Notes under the pieces: model-generated | What the model saw: the letters and a program-made list of their open reading frames with translations, nothing else | What the model was told of the DNA's origin: nothing | Database searches by the model: none | Program-made: the position numbers and the translations under genes | Shown: positions 9,868 to 21,222 of the stretch, one piece after another | Layout: each line of letters begins with the position of its first letter | How positions within the stretch are numbered: position 1 is the first letter of the stretch | Origin: Hyphomicrobiales bacterium | GTDB taxonomy: Bacteria > Pseudomonadota > Alphaproteobacteria > Rhizobiales > Rhizobiaceae | Direction of reading: 5' to 3' | NCBI GenBank assembly: GCA_900470805.1 | Contig: UCCA01000018.1 | Coordinates: forward strand, 372,001-436,000 | Length of the DNA: 64,000 nt

Positions 9868-11892
9868 TTATGCATCGGGATAGAGCCGGTCGAGCGTCGA
9901 GCCGATCATGTCGAGCCCATGCCGCCAGCCCTTGCTGGCCTGGGACTGGCCGATGGGGGAATGGTGCCGGGTCGTGGAGATCGGGACCTTGCGATGGACA
10001 AAGAAACACTCCGAGCGCCGCTCGGCGGCCGAGGCGACGCGCGCAAGGCTGGCGGCGATCAGATCTTGCGCCTCCGCATCCTTGATCGAGGCGTCACGGT
10101 TCTTGGCCATGACCCGCGCCCAGTAGGTCGCCGCGAGAAAGATCGCCAGCGTCTGGCGAATATGTCCCGGCCGGGTGACAACGGACCAGGACGAGCCCAG
10201 TGGCCGCGCCGTCGTCGCCAGATCCTTGTAGGCCGCGTCGAGCGTCTGCGACAGGCGGATCAGGGCGTTGCGCGGTTCGCCGCCGGCTGCCGCTTTCAAC
10301 AGAGCGTCCAGTGCGGCAAACCATTTGCCGAGCACCACGTCGAGCGCGCCGCGGGTGCGAGCCGGGAACACCACGAAGGCAACGACCGTGCCGATCGCCG
10401 CCCCGAGCGCCGTCTCCTCGACGCGCAGCAAGAGAAGATCGAGCGTCAGCGATCCGATCATCCCGTAGACCAGGCACAGCGCGATCGACACGAAAAATGT
10501 CATCGTCGCGTAGGACGTCTGCAGGAAGTAGAAGGCCAGAAAGATCGACAGGCTGGTGATGACAAGCGACGGCGCCAAGTGTCCGCTGAGAACCGTGGCC
10601 AGCACAAGGCCGATGCCGATGCCGAACAGCGTGCCGATCGACCGCTGCAGCGCCTTCATCGCCGTGTCACCGCGCGAATTGGTGTTGGTGAACACCAGGA
10701 ACGAGGCCAGCACCGCCCAGAACCAGCGCTCCCGCGATAGAGCCAGACCAAGCGTCATGGCGATCGCCGCAGCCAGAGTAATCTGCAGCGCCGCGCGCAT
10801 CAGCGGATTGTTGAGCGAAAAGTCCGGCTTCGCTGCGACGGTCGGAATATCTGCGACGGCAGCAATCTCGGCAAACCCGCTCTTGCGTCCCTCCCCGATT
10901 GTCTCGATCAGCTCCGCCTGCGCCTTTCCGAGCCGCACCAGCGCCTGTGTCGCTTCTTCGTCATGGTTCTCGTCGGGCGATGCAGATGGTCGAACGACCC
11001 TGCCCTCGATCACATGATGCACAATGTCGAAGGGCGGCAGCTTTTGGGCGCAGAGCATGATCGCGCCCTCCGCTGCCAGATGCGCGTCGAATAGCCGGAT
11101 GGCAAGCTCTCCGGCCGGCTCGGTTCCCGGATCGAGAACACCGCTTGGTGGCCGCGGGATAAAGCTTTCCGCCATCAGCACCACGTCCTTCAACCGCTCC
11201 TCGAGCTGATTGAGTTCCTGCCGGTCTTTGTCGGATACGTGCCCGTCCGCCGCCAGCGCCGCGATCTTGAAGAGGATCTGGTTGATCCTCCCGCTGACGC
11301 TCTCCAGCGATCGCAGCAGATCACGCCGCCAGTCGTCGGGAAGCACAACGGAGCGCACCGCATGCGCGATCAGCGACGACACCACCGGGCCGATCGCCAC
11401 CAGCGGCAGCTGCGCGATCGGCGGCTGGAAATAGGCGCCGAGGAAGTAGGACATGAAAGCGAACATGCCGATGGCATGCCCGCGCGGGCCGATGACGCGG
11501 GCAGACGCTGCAAGGAAGATGATCAGCAGAAAGGCGGCGTCCGAGACATAGCGATGCCCCTCGAGACCAGCAGCAATGACAACGACCACAAGGCTTGCAG
11601 CGCAGCCAAGCAGGCGGGTGACGAGCTGCCGGGCCCCGCCCTTGTCGCGCACCGCCACGCCGCCTTCAATCGACAGGACGATCCCAAGGCCGTAGGACGC
11701 CAGCGGCAATGGAACCAATAGCGTGTGGATCGCCAGCAACGCGCCAAACGACAGGATGACACTCAGCGTGACACGCAACGCCATTCGCAATCGCGACAGC
11801 GCCGGATCGTTGGCAAGCAGCCAATCTCGAAAGTCAAAACCGGAAAACAAGCAGTTCAGCCCCAGCGGCAGAGGAGTATCGTATCCACCCAC
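9868..11892 (-). CDS. FUSC-family membrane protein (putative aromatic-acid/efflux exporter)
   Basis: A 674-residue inner-membrane protein with the duplicated layout of the fusaric acid resistance / YccS group: a first block of about six hydrophobic helices (roughly residues 35-185), a soluble region of about 180 residues, then a second helix block (roughly 365-515) with RERWFWAVLASFLVF and the RGDTAMKALQRSIGTLFGIG signature, then a soluble C-terminus. Members export aromatic acids or related toxic compounds. No membrane-fusion or outer-membrane partner gene is adjacent. Translation seems to begin at GTG; an ATG further in is possible. Confidence 0.82.
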   Translation of the reverse strand: MGGYDTPLPLGLNCLFSGFDFRDWLLANDPALSRLRMALRVTLSVILSFGALLAIHTLLVPLPLASYGLGIVLSIEGGVAVRDKGGARQLVTRLLGCAASLVVVVIAAGLEGHRYVSDAAFLLIIFLAASARVIGPRGHAIGMFAFMSYFLGAYFQPPIAQLPLVAIGPVVSSLIAHAVRSVVLPDDWRRDLLRSLESVSGRINQILFKIAALAADGHVSDKDRQELNQLEERLKDVVLMAESFIPRPPSGVLDPGTEPAGELAIRLFDAHLAAEGAIMLCAQKLPPFDIVHHVIEGRVVRPSASPDENHDEEATQALVRLGKAQAELIETIGEGRKSGFAEIAAVADIPTVAAKPDFSLNNPLMRAALQITLAAAIAMTLGLALSRERWFWAVLASFLVFTNTNSRGDTAMKALQRSIGTLFGIGIGLVLATVLSGHLAPSLVITSLSIFLAFYFLQTSYATMTFFVSIALCLVYGMIGSLTLDLLLLRVEETALGAAIGTVVAFVVFPARTRGALDVVLGKWFAALDALLKAAAGGEPRNALIRLSQTLDAAYKDLATTARPLGSSWSVVTRPGHIRQTLAIFLAATYWARVMAKNRDASIKDAEAQDLIAASLARVASAAERRSECFFVHRKVPISTTRHHSPIGQSQASKGWRHGLDMIGSTLDRLYPDA

Positions 11893-11937
11893 CGGTCAAA
11901 TACCGTTGCCGGTCTCAAAATCAAATCAATCTTGCGA

Positions 11938-12468
11938 TCACTCGCCCTTGGCGATCAGCACCATGGTGTTTTTCAGCGAGTTCGGCTGTTGGCCGGTTTC
12001 GCTTTCGGTGATCACGTCGTCGACGACGGCCTTGCCGCCCTCTTCCACGACCTCGAAGCGCACCGTCGTCAATGCCTGCTTGTCGTCCGCGCCATCCATG
12101 CAGGTCTGCTTCTTGAAGGTGACCACCACGTCGGTCGCACCGTTCGCGGCAGGCTTCGGCGTGTAGGTGATGTCCTCCAGCGGGCATGCATCCTCGCCAT
12201 TGACGATCACGTCATAGTCGAACGGCGAGACGCCATCCTCGTCGGCGGCCGGATTTTTCATGGCGGCGCGATACTTTTCCACGAAATCCTTGCTGTAGAT
12301 CCGCGCCAGCCGGCTGTCGTCGAAGATATCCTGCCAGTCATTGTCTGCGCCCGACCAGTTCTTGGTGGTCGCGTCCATGATCTCCCTGACCGGCGTCGTG
12401 ACGTCGGCGGAAAACGCCGGCATTGCAAGGCCCAGCAGAACGGCGAAGGCGAGCGAAATTGTCTTCAT
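11938..12468 (-). CDS. Exported hypothetical protein (DUF3828-like)
   Basis: About 176 residues with a typical signal peptide, MKTISLAFAVLLGLAMPAFS, probably cleaved before ADVTTP. The mature part is acidic, has two cysteines that could pair (in EDACPLED and KKQTCMDG), and resembles small periplasmic DUF3828-type proteins seen in rhizobia. I chose the ATG at 12468; a TTG two codons earlier is also in frame. It sits between the FUSC gene and the divergent icd gene with no recognised partner. Function unknown. Confidence 0.7.
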   Translation of the reverse strand: MKTISLAFAVLLGLAMPAFSADVTTPVREIMDATTKNWSGADNDWQDIFDDSRLARIYSKDFVEKYRAAMKNPAADEDGVSPFDYDVIVNGEDACPLEDITYTPKPAANGATDVVVTFKKQTCMDGADDKQALTTVRFEVVEEGGKAVVDDVITESETGQQPNSLKNTMVLIAKGE

Positions 12469-12566
12469 GATCAAAATGTCCGAGGCAATGGATTTGCGCG
12501 GAGACTAGCCATTTTCGATGACTTGGCAATGGCGCAAAAACACGAGATTCCGCCACGCTTGCGGCT

Positions 12567-12594
12567 TTGCACTCCGGGCTCACAATGCTATAGC
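12567..12594 (+). promoter_or_regulatory. Candidate promoter of icd
   Basis: TTGCAC (12567-12572) and TATAGC (12589-12594) are separated by 16 bases in the 182-base gap before icd, about 65 bases upstream of its ATG. This resembles the rhizobial housekeeping pattern CTTGAC/CTATAT. No transcript evidence; assigned by pattern only. Confidence 0.4.
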
Positions 12595-12656
12595 CCTCGG
12601 GATTTTATATCACCCACCCGGGACGCCAGTCCCTATAAGCTTAACGAGGCAGATAC

Positions 12657-13868
12657 ATGAAGAAGATCAAGGTCGCCAACCCCGTCGCCGATCTCGACGG
12701 CGATGAAATGACGCGCATCATCTGGCAGCTTATCAAGGACAAGCTGATCCATCCGTATCTCGACCTCGACATCGACTACTTCGACCTTTCGGTCGAAAAC
12801 CGCGACGCCACCAACGACCAGGTGACGATCGACGCTGCCCACGCCATCAAGAAGCACGGCGTCGGCATCAAGTGCGCGACGATCACGCCGGACGAAGACC
12901 GCGTCAAGGAATTCAACCTCAAGCAGATGTGGAAGAGCCCGAACGGCACGATCCGCAACATCCTCGGCGGCGTCATCTTCCGCGAGCCGATCATCTGCCA
13001 GAACGTTCCCCGCCTGGTTCCAGGCTGGACCAAGCCGATCGTTGTCGGCCGTCACGCTTTCGGCGACCAGTACAAGGCAACCGACTTCAAATTCCCGGGC
13101 AAGGGCAAGCTCTCGATCAAGTTCGTCGGTGAAGACGGCGCTGTCATCGAGAAGGACGTGTTCGACGCCCCAGGCGCCGGCGTCGCCATGGCCATGTACA
13201 ACCTCGACGAGTCGATCCGGGAGTTCGCCCGCGCCTCGATGAACTACGGCATCATGCGCGGCTGGCCGGTTTACCTGTCGACCAAGAACACCATCCTCAA
13301 GGCCTATGACGGTCGCTTCAAGGATATCTTCGAAGAGATCTACCAGGCCGAATTCAAGGCCAAGTTCGTCGAACTCGGCATCACCTACGAACACCGCCTG
13401 ATCGACGACATGGTCGCCTCCGCGCTGAAGTGGTCCGGCGGTTACGTCTGGGCTTGCAAGAACTACGATGGCGACGTTCAGTCCGACACGGTTGCCCAGG
13501 GCTTCGGCTCGCTCGGCCTGATGACCTCGGTTCTGCTGTCGCCGGATGGTCGCACTGTCGAAGCCGAAGCTGCGCACGGCACGGTCACGCGCCACTACCG
13601 CCAGCACCAGAAGGGTCAGGAAACCTCGACCAACTCGATCGCCTCGATCTTCGCCTGGACCCGCGGCCTCGCACATCGCGCCAAGCTCGACGACAATGCC
13701 GAACTGGCGAAGTTCGCCGCAACCCTCGAAAAGGTCTGCGTCGATACGGTCGAAGCCGGCTTCATGACCAAGGATCTGGCGCTGCTCATCGGCCCGGATC
13801 AGCCGTGGCTCTCGACCACCGCCTTCCTCGACAAGATCGATCAGAACCTGCAGAAGGCGATGGCGTAA
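12657..13868 (+). CDS. icd: NADP-dependent isocitrate dehydrogenase
   Basis: Oxidative decarboxylation of isocitrate to 2-oxoglutarate in the TCA cycle, producing NADPH. The 403-residue length and the sequence [20 protein letters not shown] fit the homodimeric, eukaryote-like subfamily rather than the 416-residue E. coli type. Landmarks are [13 protein letters not shown] (isocitrate-binding Ser and Arg region), the [15 protein letters not shown] segment with the catalytic Lys, and [16 protein letters not shown], the NADP-binding loop. A candidate promoter lies upstream and a strong terminator directly downstream, so it is probably a single-gene unit. Confidence 0.97.
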   Translation: MKKIKVANPVADLDGDEMTRIIWQLIKDKLIHPYLDLDIDYFDLSVENRDATNDQVTIDAAHAIKKHGVGIKCATITPDEDRVKEFNLKQMWKSPNGTIRNILGGVIFREPIICQNVPRLVPGWTKPIVVGRHAFGDQYKATDFKFPGKGKLSIKFVGEDGAVIEKDVFDAPGAGVAMAMYNLDESIREFARASMNYGIMRGWPVYLSTKNTILKAYDGRFKDIFEEIYQAEFKAKFVELGITYEHRLIDDMVASALKWSGGYVWACKNYDGDVQSDTVAQGFGSLGLMTSVLLSPDGRTVEAEAAHGTVTRHYRQHQKGQETSTNSIASIFAWTRGLAHRAKLDDNAELAKFAATLEKVCVDTVEAGFMTKDLALLIGPDQPWLSTTAFLDKIDQNLQKAMA

Positions 13869-13892
13869 GGTCAGCTCTTCGGTCTAAGTTTG

Positions 13893-13918
13893 AACGGCGG
13901 GGTCTTCCCCGCCGTTTT
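13893..13918 (+). terminator. Rho-independent terminator of icd
   Basis: A perfect ten-base stem AACGGCGGGG/CCCCGCCGTT with a four-base loop, followed by T's, 24 bases after the icd stop. Confidence 0.9.
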
Positions 13919-13939
13919 CATGTGCGCAGGAGGTAAGCC

Positions 13940-14392
13940 ATGTCCAACCCACCGATCGAAATCCGCCCACTGGTGCCCTCCGACCGCGCGGGATGGGATC
14001 CGTTGTTCGAGGCCTATCTGCGCTTCTACGAATTCGAACTTCCTAGGGAACAGTACGACCTCACCTGGGCTCGCTTTCACGACGATGCAGAGCCGATGCA
14101 CGCGCTTGGCGCTTTCGACGACGGCAAGTTGGTCGGCATCGTTCATGCGATCTTCCATCGCTCCACATGGCTTCCGGATACCACCTGCTATCTGCAGGAC
14201 CTCTACGTCGATGAGAGCCAGCGCGGCCGCGGCGTCGGCGAGGCACTGATCGAAAAGGTGGCATTGCTGGCGCGCGACAAGAATGCCGGCCGGCTCTACT
14301 GGCTGACGCAGGAAGACAACGCAACGGCCCGCCGTCTCTATGATCGCGTCGCGGTGGCACCGGGGTTCATCCAGTACCGCAAGGCGCTCTGA
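13940..14392 (+). CDS. GNAT-family N-acetyltransferase
   Basis: A 150-residue acetyl-CoA-dependent acetyltransferase. The acetyl-CoA pyrophosphate loop is visible as QRGRGVGEALIEKV, after the strand LQDLYVDES, and the C-terminal NATARRLYDRVA helix is typical. An AGGAGG box lies just before the ATG. Substrate cannot be predicted; single-domain GNATs in this size class act on amines, antibiotics or protein N-termini. It follows the icd terminator. Confidence 0.88.
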   Translation: MSNPPIEIRPLVPSDRAGWDPLFEAYLRFYEFELPREQYDLTWARFHDDAEPMHALGAFDDGKLVGIVHAIFHRSTWLPDTTCYLQDLYVDESQRGRGVGEALIEKVALLARDKNAGRLYWLTQEDNATARRLYDRVAVAPGFIQYRKAL

Positions 14393-14479
14393 CCACTGCC
14401 ACAAACTGGCAGTATCGTGTTCTAGACGTTGCCTCGGCGCCGTTGCGCGCCAGATATGATGGAAAACGAGGAGAGCACC

Positions 14480-15109
14480 ATGAGCGAACAACTGACACTC
14501 TACACCAACCCTATGTCGCGCGGCCGTATCGCCCGCTGGATGCTGGAGGAAACCGGCATTCCCTACACGACCGAGATCCTGGCCTTCGAAAGCAGCATGA
14601 AGGCGCCGGGCTATCTCGCCATCAACCCGATGGGCAAGGTGCCGGCGATCCGCCACGGCAAGACGATCGTCACCGAATGCGCAGCCATCTGCTGCTATCT
14701 CGCCGAGACGTTTCCGGACGCCGGCCTGGCGCCGACGGCGGCGGAACGCGGCAGCTATTACCGCTGGATGTTCTTCGCCGCCGGCCCGCTGGAGGCCGCG
14801 GTGACCAACCAGGCGCTCGGCTTCAACACGCCGGCCGACAAGAGCCGTATGGCCGGCTACGGCAGCTACGCCGACGTGATGGATACGCTGGAGAAAGCCG
14901 TGAGCGCCGCACCCTACATCGCCGGCGATCGCTTCACCGCCGCCGACGTCTATGTCGGTTCGCATGTCAGCTGGGGCCTCGGCTTCGGCACCATCGAGAA
15001 GCGAGCGGCCTTTGCCGATTACCTTGCCCGTGTCACCGACCGCCCGGGCTATGAAAGAGCAAGGGCGATCGACGACGACGCAATGAAGGCGATGCAGAAG
15101 AGCGCCTAA
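14480..15109 (+). CDS. Glutathione S-transferase family protein
   Basis: With the ATG at 14480 (GAGGAGAG box upstream) the product has 209 residues. The N-terminal thioredoxin-like domain (about 1-80) ends with the cis-proline segment GKVPAIRH and the TECAAICCYLAE helix that binds glutathione; an all-helical C-terminal domain follows (FTAADVYVGS is the family N-capping motif). The catalytic residue is probably a serine in NPMSRGRIARW. A longer frame from 14429 has no support. Its stop lies three bases from the end of the convergent AraC gene. Confidence 0.9.
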   Translation: MSEQLTLYTNPMSRGRIARWMLEETGIPYTTEILAFESSMKAPGYLAINPMGKVPAIRHGKTIVTECAAICCYLAETFPDAGLAPTAAERGSYYRWMFFAAGPLEAAVTNQALGFNTPADKSRMAGYGSYADVMDTLEKAVSAAPYIAGDRFTAADVYVGSHVSWGLGFGTIEKRAAFADYLARVTDRPGYERARAIDDDAMKAMQKSA

Positions 15110-15112
15110 GCC

Positions 15113-15964
15113 TCAAACAAGCGGCATGTGGATCTCGGTCAGGAGTTCGGTCGGGGCCACGTCCCGCGGGTTGTTCAGATAATCCTCGAACATCAATCCA
15201 TCACGCAGCTGCCGGCCGGATGTCGGCAGCCATTCCGCGTATAGCCACTGATAGGCCTTGTGCATGTCTGCATAGGGTCCCTTGTGGCGCAGCACCGCGT
15301 ATTCGCCGCCATCGAGCGTCAGCGCCTCCAGCGGCGGCTCGATCGCAATTGTGCTGTCGCACGCGACACAGGCGATCGACCGCAGCTGTTCGGCTGGCAC
15401 GAGATCGGGATCGTCGAAATAGACGCCGATCATCCGCATCTGGGGCTGGGCCAGGCCGCGCGTGTGCAGCGTCCCGAACAGCGTTTCGAACCCTTTGCTG
15501 ATCTTCATGTAGGAACCGGTATGACGAACGCCGACAAGGGCGATCGGCGCGATCTTCCGTAAGGTAATGTTGAACATGGCTTCGGTCCTTCCGTTGGGTG
15601 AGGGTTGGAACTCCGTATGGCTTCCCTCTTTCCGGTAGCGTGCCGGCGGCATGCCGTAGACCGATTTGAAAATGCGATTGAAAGACTGGAGGTTGGGATA
15701 GCCGGATCGCCTGGCAATCTCACCAATACCGAGATCGGAACGGACGATATCGCCCGCCGCGCGATGCAGGCGCAGACGCTTGACCGTGGCTGCCAGCGTT
15801 TCGCCATGGATCGCACGGTAGATCCGGTGCCAGTGATAGCTCGACATGCAGGCGATCTCGGCAAGCTTGTCCATATCCAGATCCTCGTCGAGATGATCAT
15901 GGATATAATCGGACACCCGCTTGAGACGGTTCTCGTATAGTGCCCATGCCGTGGTGCCGTTCAT
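15113..15964 (-). CDS. AraC-family regulator with GyrI-like effector domain
   Basis: A 283-residue protein with two parts. Residues 12-110 form the AraC/XylS double helix-turn-helix (LDMDKLAEIACMSSYHWHRI, then IGEIARRSGYPNLQSFNRIF). Residues about 130-283 are a GyrI-like small-molecule-binding domain, as in Rob- and BmrR-type multidrug sensors. A GAGG box precedes the ATG. It converges tail to tail on the GST gene, a plausible detoxification target, but regulation of that gene is only inference. Confidence 0.88.
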   Translation of the reverse strand: MNGTTAWALYENRLKRVSDYIHDHLDEDLDMDKLAEIACMSSYHWHRIYRAIHGETLAATVKRLRLHRAAGDIVRSDLGIGEIARRSGYPNLQSFNRIFKSVYGMPPARYRKEGSHTEFQPSPNGRTEAMFNITLRKIAPIALVGVRHTGSYMKISKGFETLFGTLHTRGLAQPQMRMIGVYFDDPDLVPAEQLRSIACVACDSTIAIEPPLEALTLDGGEYAVLRHKGPYADMHKAYQWLYAEWLPTSGRQLRDGLMFEDYLNNPRDVAPTELLTEIHMPLV

Positions 15965-16045
15965 TTGTCAGCCTCATGCCAGTTGATCGGCTGGAGAGAA
16001 ACATAACCCGGTTTGACAAATCCTGCGAAGATTGACGCTGCCAAC

Positions 16046-16074
16046 AAAAAAGGCGGGAGCCAAGCCCCGCCTTT
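16046..16074 (-). terminator. Rho-independent terminator of alaS
   Basis: GGCGGG/CCCGCC stem with an eight-base loop, followed on the minus strand by six T. It lies 25 bases past the alaS stop. Confidence 0.85.
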
Positions 16075-16098
16075 CGAGATCATTCGCATTGAGACGGA

Positions 16099-18759
<2,661 letters not shown>

Positions 18760-18845
18760 GCTATGCCCTTCAGTGCTGCCCGAGGGCAGGTCAAATCTTA
18801 AAAATTCAGTGGCTTTTATCGCTCGCGTTAACCACTGTCCAGCGG

Positions 18846-18890
18846 CCAAACAAAACCGGCCGCATTCCAATCAAGGAACGCGGCCGGTTT
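18846..18890 (-). terminator. Rho-independent terminator of recA
   Basis: A 15-base-pair stem (AACCGGCCGCATTCC with its near-perfect complement, one wobble) and a short loop, followed on the minus strand by TTTTGTTT. It lies 26 bases past the recA stop. Confidence 0.88.
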
Positions 18891-18916
18891 CGACTTATTT
18901 GGCAATCGCCGCCGGC

Positions 18917-19993
18917 TTATTCGCCGTCGGCATCGTTGGCGTCTGGACCGCCATTCTGCAGTTTCTCGGCGAGCAGACCGGCATTCTGGCGGATCGACGT
19001 CTCGATCTCGCGCATCATCTCCGGATTGTCGCGCAGGAAGATCTTGGCGTTCTCACGTCCCTGCCCTAGCCGCTGGCTGTTATAGGAGAACCAGGCACCC
19101 GATTTCTCGACGATGCCTGCCTTGACGCCGAGATCGACCAGTTCGCCGGTCTTCGAAACGCCTTCGCCATACATGATGTCGAATTCGACCTGCTTGAAGG
19201 GAGGCGCCATCTTGTTCTTGACGACCTTGACGCGTGTCTGGTTGCCGATCACCTCTTCGCGCTCCTTGACGGCGCCGATGCGGCGAATGTCGAGGCGCAC
19301 CGAGGCATAGAATTTCAGCGCGTTGCCGCCCGTCGTCGTTTCTGGCGAACCGAACATGACGCCGATCTTCATGCGGATCTGGTTGATGAAGATGACCATG
19401 GTCTTCGACTTCGAGATCGAGGCGGTCAGCTTGCGCAGCGCCTGGCTCATCAGTCGCGCCTGGAGGCCCGGCAGGCTGTCGCCCATCTCGCCTTCGATTT
19501 CGGCACGTGGCGTCAGCGCCGCGACCGAATCCACCACCAGCACGTCGACGGCGCCGGAGCGCACCAGCGTGTCGGTGATCTCAAGCGCCTGCTCGCCGGT
19601 ATCCGGCTGCGAGATCAAGAGATTGTGCAGATCAACGCCGAGCTTGCGGGCGTAGACCGGGTCGAGCGCATGTTCGGCATCGACGAATGCGCAGATGCCG
19701 CCCTTCTTCTGGGCTTCTGCAATCGTCTGCAGCGCCAGTGTGGTCTTGCCGGAGCTTTCAGGTCCGTAAATCTCGATGATGCGCCCCTTGGGAAGGCCGC
19801 CAATTCCGAGTGCAATATCCAGTCCGAGAGAGCCCGTCGAAACAGTCTCGATCTCGACCACGCTCTCATTCGAGCCGAGCTTCATGATAGAGCCCTTGCC
19901 GAACGACCGCTCGATCTGTGAGAGTGCCGCTTCAAGTGCCTTGCTTTTGTCCACCGATTTGTCCTCTACAAGCCGCAATGTATTCTGTGACAT
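18917..19993 (-). CDS. recA: Recombinase RecA
   Basis: Strand-exchange ATPase for homologous recombination and the SOS co-protease. From the ATG at 19993 (box AAAGGTGG upstream) it has 358 residues. Walker A is GPESSGKT at 77-84, VVDSVAAL is the Walker B strand, and [19 protein letters not shown] covers the L2 DNA-binding loop. The acidic C-terminus (DANDADGE) is usual. The frame continues to 20089 but this leader is not conserved. An SOS-box-like site lies about 130 bases upstream in the region shared with the divergent psuK. Confidence 0.98.
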   Translation of the reverse strand: MSQNTLRLVEDKSVDKSKALEAALSQIERSFGKGSIMKLGSNESVVEIETVSTGSLGLDIALGIGGLPKGRIIEIYGPESSGKTTLALQTIAEAQKKGGICAFVDAEHALDPVYARKLGVDLHNLLISQPDTGEQALEITDTLVRSGAVDVLVVDSVAALTPRAEIEGEMGDSLPGLQARLMSQALRKLTASISKSKTMVIFINQIRMKIGVMFGSPETTTGGNALKFYASVRLDIRRIGAVKEREEVIGNQTRVKVVKNKMAPPFKQVEFDIMYGEGVSKTGELVDLGVKAGIVEKSGAWFSYNSQRLGQGRENAKIFLRDNPEMMREIETSIRQNAGLLAEKLQNGGPDANDADGE

Positions 19994-20120
19994 TCGATCC
20001 ACCTTTAGGTTATTGAAGCCGCTCAAGCAATGTCGCCGCCGATGTCGATTTTGTACCGCATTTGTTCTCATCGCGCAAGTGCCGTTCAAAGCGTTGAAAG
20101 AAAAAGGTAAAACGGGCTGT

Positions 20121-20135
20121 GTTCTACATTTGTTT
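20121..20135 (-). promoter_or_regulatory. SOS (LexA) box-like site upstream of recA
   Basis: The minus strand reads AAACAAATGTAGAAC. The alphaproteobacterial LexA site is the direct repeat GAAC-N7-GAAC; here the second repeat is exact, the first is AAAC (one mismatch) and the seven-base spacing is right. Position is about 130 bases upstream of the recA ATG. Confidence 0.6.
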
Positions 20136-20162
20136 TATCCATGGAAAGCAAAGTGTTACGAC

Positions 20163-20184
20163 TGCCGTCGCCAAGGCGACGGCA
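20163..20184. repeat. Perfect 22-bp palindrome between recA and psuK
   Basis: TGCCGTCGCC (20163-20172) is followed by AA and its exact reverse complement GGCGACGGCA (20175-20184). It lies 63 bases upstream of the psuK ATG in the recA-psuK divergent region. There is no T-run on either side, so it is unlikely to be a terminator; an operator or an RNA hairpin in the psuK leader are the options. Confidence 0.7.
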
Positions 20185-20246
20185 CATTCGGAAGCCGTTC
20201 GATTCGGTCACTTGCATGCTATGAAGCCGGTCCGTGGAGTAGCGGC

Positions 20247-21191
20247 ATGAGCAAGAAGATTCTCGTCCTCGGTGGCGCCCATATCGATCGGCGCGGCCGC
20301 ATTTCGGGCACGACGGCGGAAGGCGCCAGCAATCCCGGCTCGTGGTCCGAGGAAGCCGGCGGCGGTGGCTTCAATGCCGCCCGCAATCTGGCCCGTCTTG
20401 GCTTCGACGTGACGATGATCTCGCCGCGCGGCGGCGACCCCACCGGCGAGATGGTCGGCGAAGCGGCGGATTACGCCGGTGTCCACGACCGCCCTTTCGT
20501 CTTTCTCGATCGCAAGACGCCGAGCTACACCGCGATCATCGAGCGCGACGGCAATCTGGTGATCGCGCTGGCCGACATGGATCTCTACCGCATGTTCGTG
20601 CCCCGCCGCCTGTCCATCCGCTCGGTCCGCGATGCCTTCGCCGCAACCGATCTCGTTCTCTTCGACGCCAACCTGCCCGAGGAGACCCTGGCCTCGATCA
20701 CAGCGCGCGCCAAGGCGCTCGGCAAGCCGGTGGCGGCGATCGCCATCTCGCCGGCAAAGGCCGTGAAGCTGAAGCCCTGCATGGAGCGGATCGACTATCT
20801 CTTCCTCAACGAAGCTGAAGCCACCGCACTCACCGGCGAGCGCCCAAACGATCCCGCCCATTGGCCGTCCCTGCTCGGTGACATCGGCCTCAAGGGCGGC
20901 GTCGTCACCCGCGGCCAGCGCGAACTGATTGCCTTCGCGGATGGCCATGTCGTGGCGCTGCAGCCGGCGGATGTGGCGAATGTTTCAGATGTCACCGGCG
21001 CCGGTGACTCGCTCGCCTCCGGCGTCATCGCGGCGCTGCTCGGTGGCAAGCCGATCGAAGACGCCATTCGCGAGGGTGCGGCAGCGGCGGCACTCACAGT
21101 ACAATCGCCGCATGCGGTCAACGAAAACCTCTCCGCCGATACGCTGAAACAGGCGCTGTCTCTTGTCCCGCAGGCCAGAATTCTGCATTGA
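20247..21191 (+). CDS. psuK: PfkB-family kinase, probable pseudouridine kinase
   Basis: A 314-residue ribokinase-fold sugar/nucleoside kinase. The start MSKKILVLGGAHIDRRG has a GGAG box; the longer upstream frame crosses the recA promoter and is spurious. GGGFNAARNLARLG is the first PfkB signature, and DVTGAGDSLASGV holds the catalytic Asp (about residue 254) and anion hole. The family phosphorylates many ribosides; pseudouridine is inferred because psuG, the enzyme for pseudouridine 5'-phosphate, starts 31 bases downstream. Confidence 0.88.
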   Translation: MSKKILVLGGAHIDRRGRISGTTAEGASNPGSWSEEAGGGGFNAARNLARLGFDVTMISPRGGDPTGEMVGEAADYAGVHDRPFVFLDRKTPSYTAIIERDGNLVIALADMDLYRMFVPRRLSIRSVRDAFAATDLVLFDANLPEETLASITARAKALGKPVAAIAISPAKAVKLKPCMERIDYLFLNEAEATALTGERPNDPAHWPSLLGDIGLKGGVVTRGQRELIAFADGHVVALQPADVANVSDVTGAGDSLASGVIAALLGGKPIEDAIREGAAAAALTVQSPHAVNENLSADTLKQALSLVPQARILH

Positions 21192-21222
21192 AGCGCCACA
21201 TCTAGACGAAACGGAACATCCC

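Noticed and set aside
19776..20246. N-terminal extension of the psuK frame
   Set aside because: It crosses the recA start and promoter; the kinase fold begins at MSKKILVLGG and has its own GGAG box.
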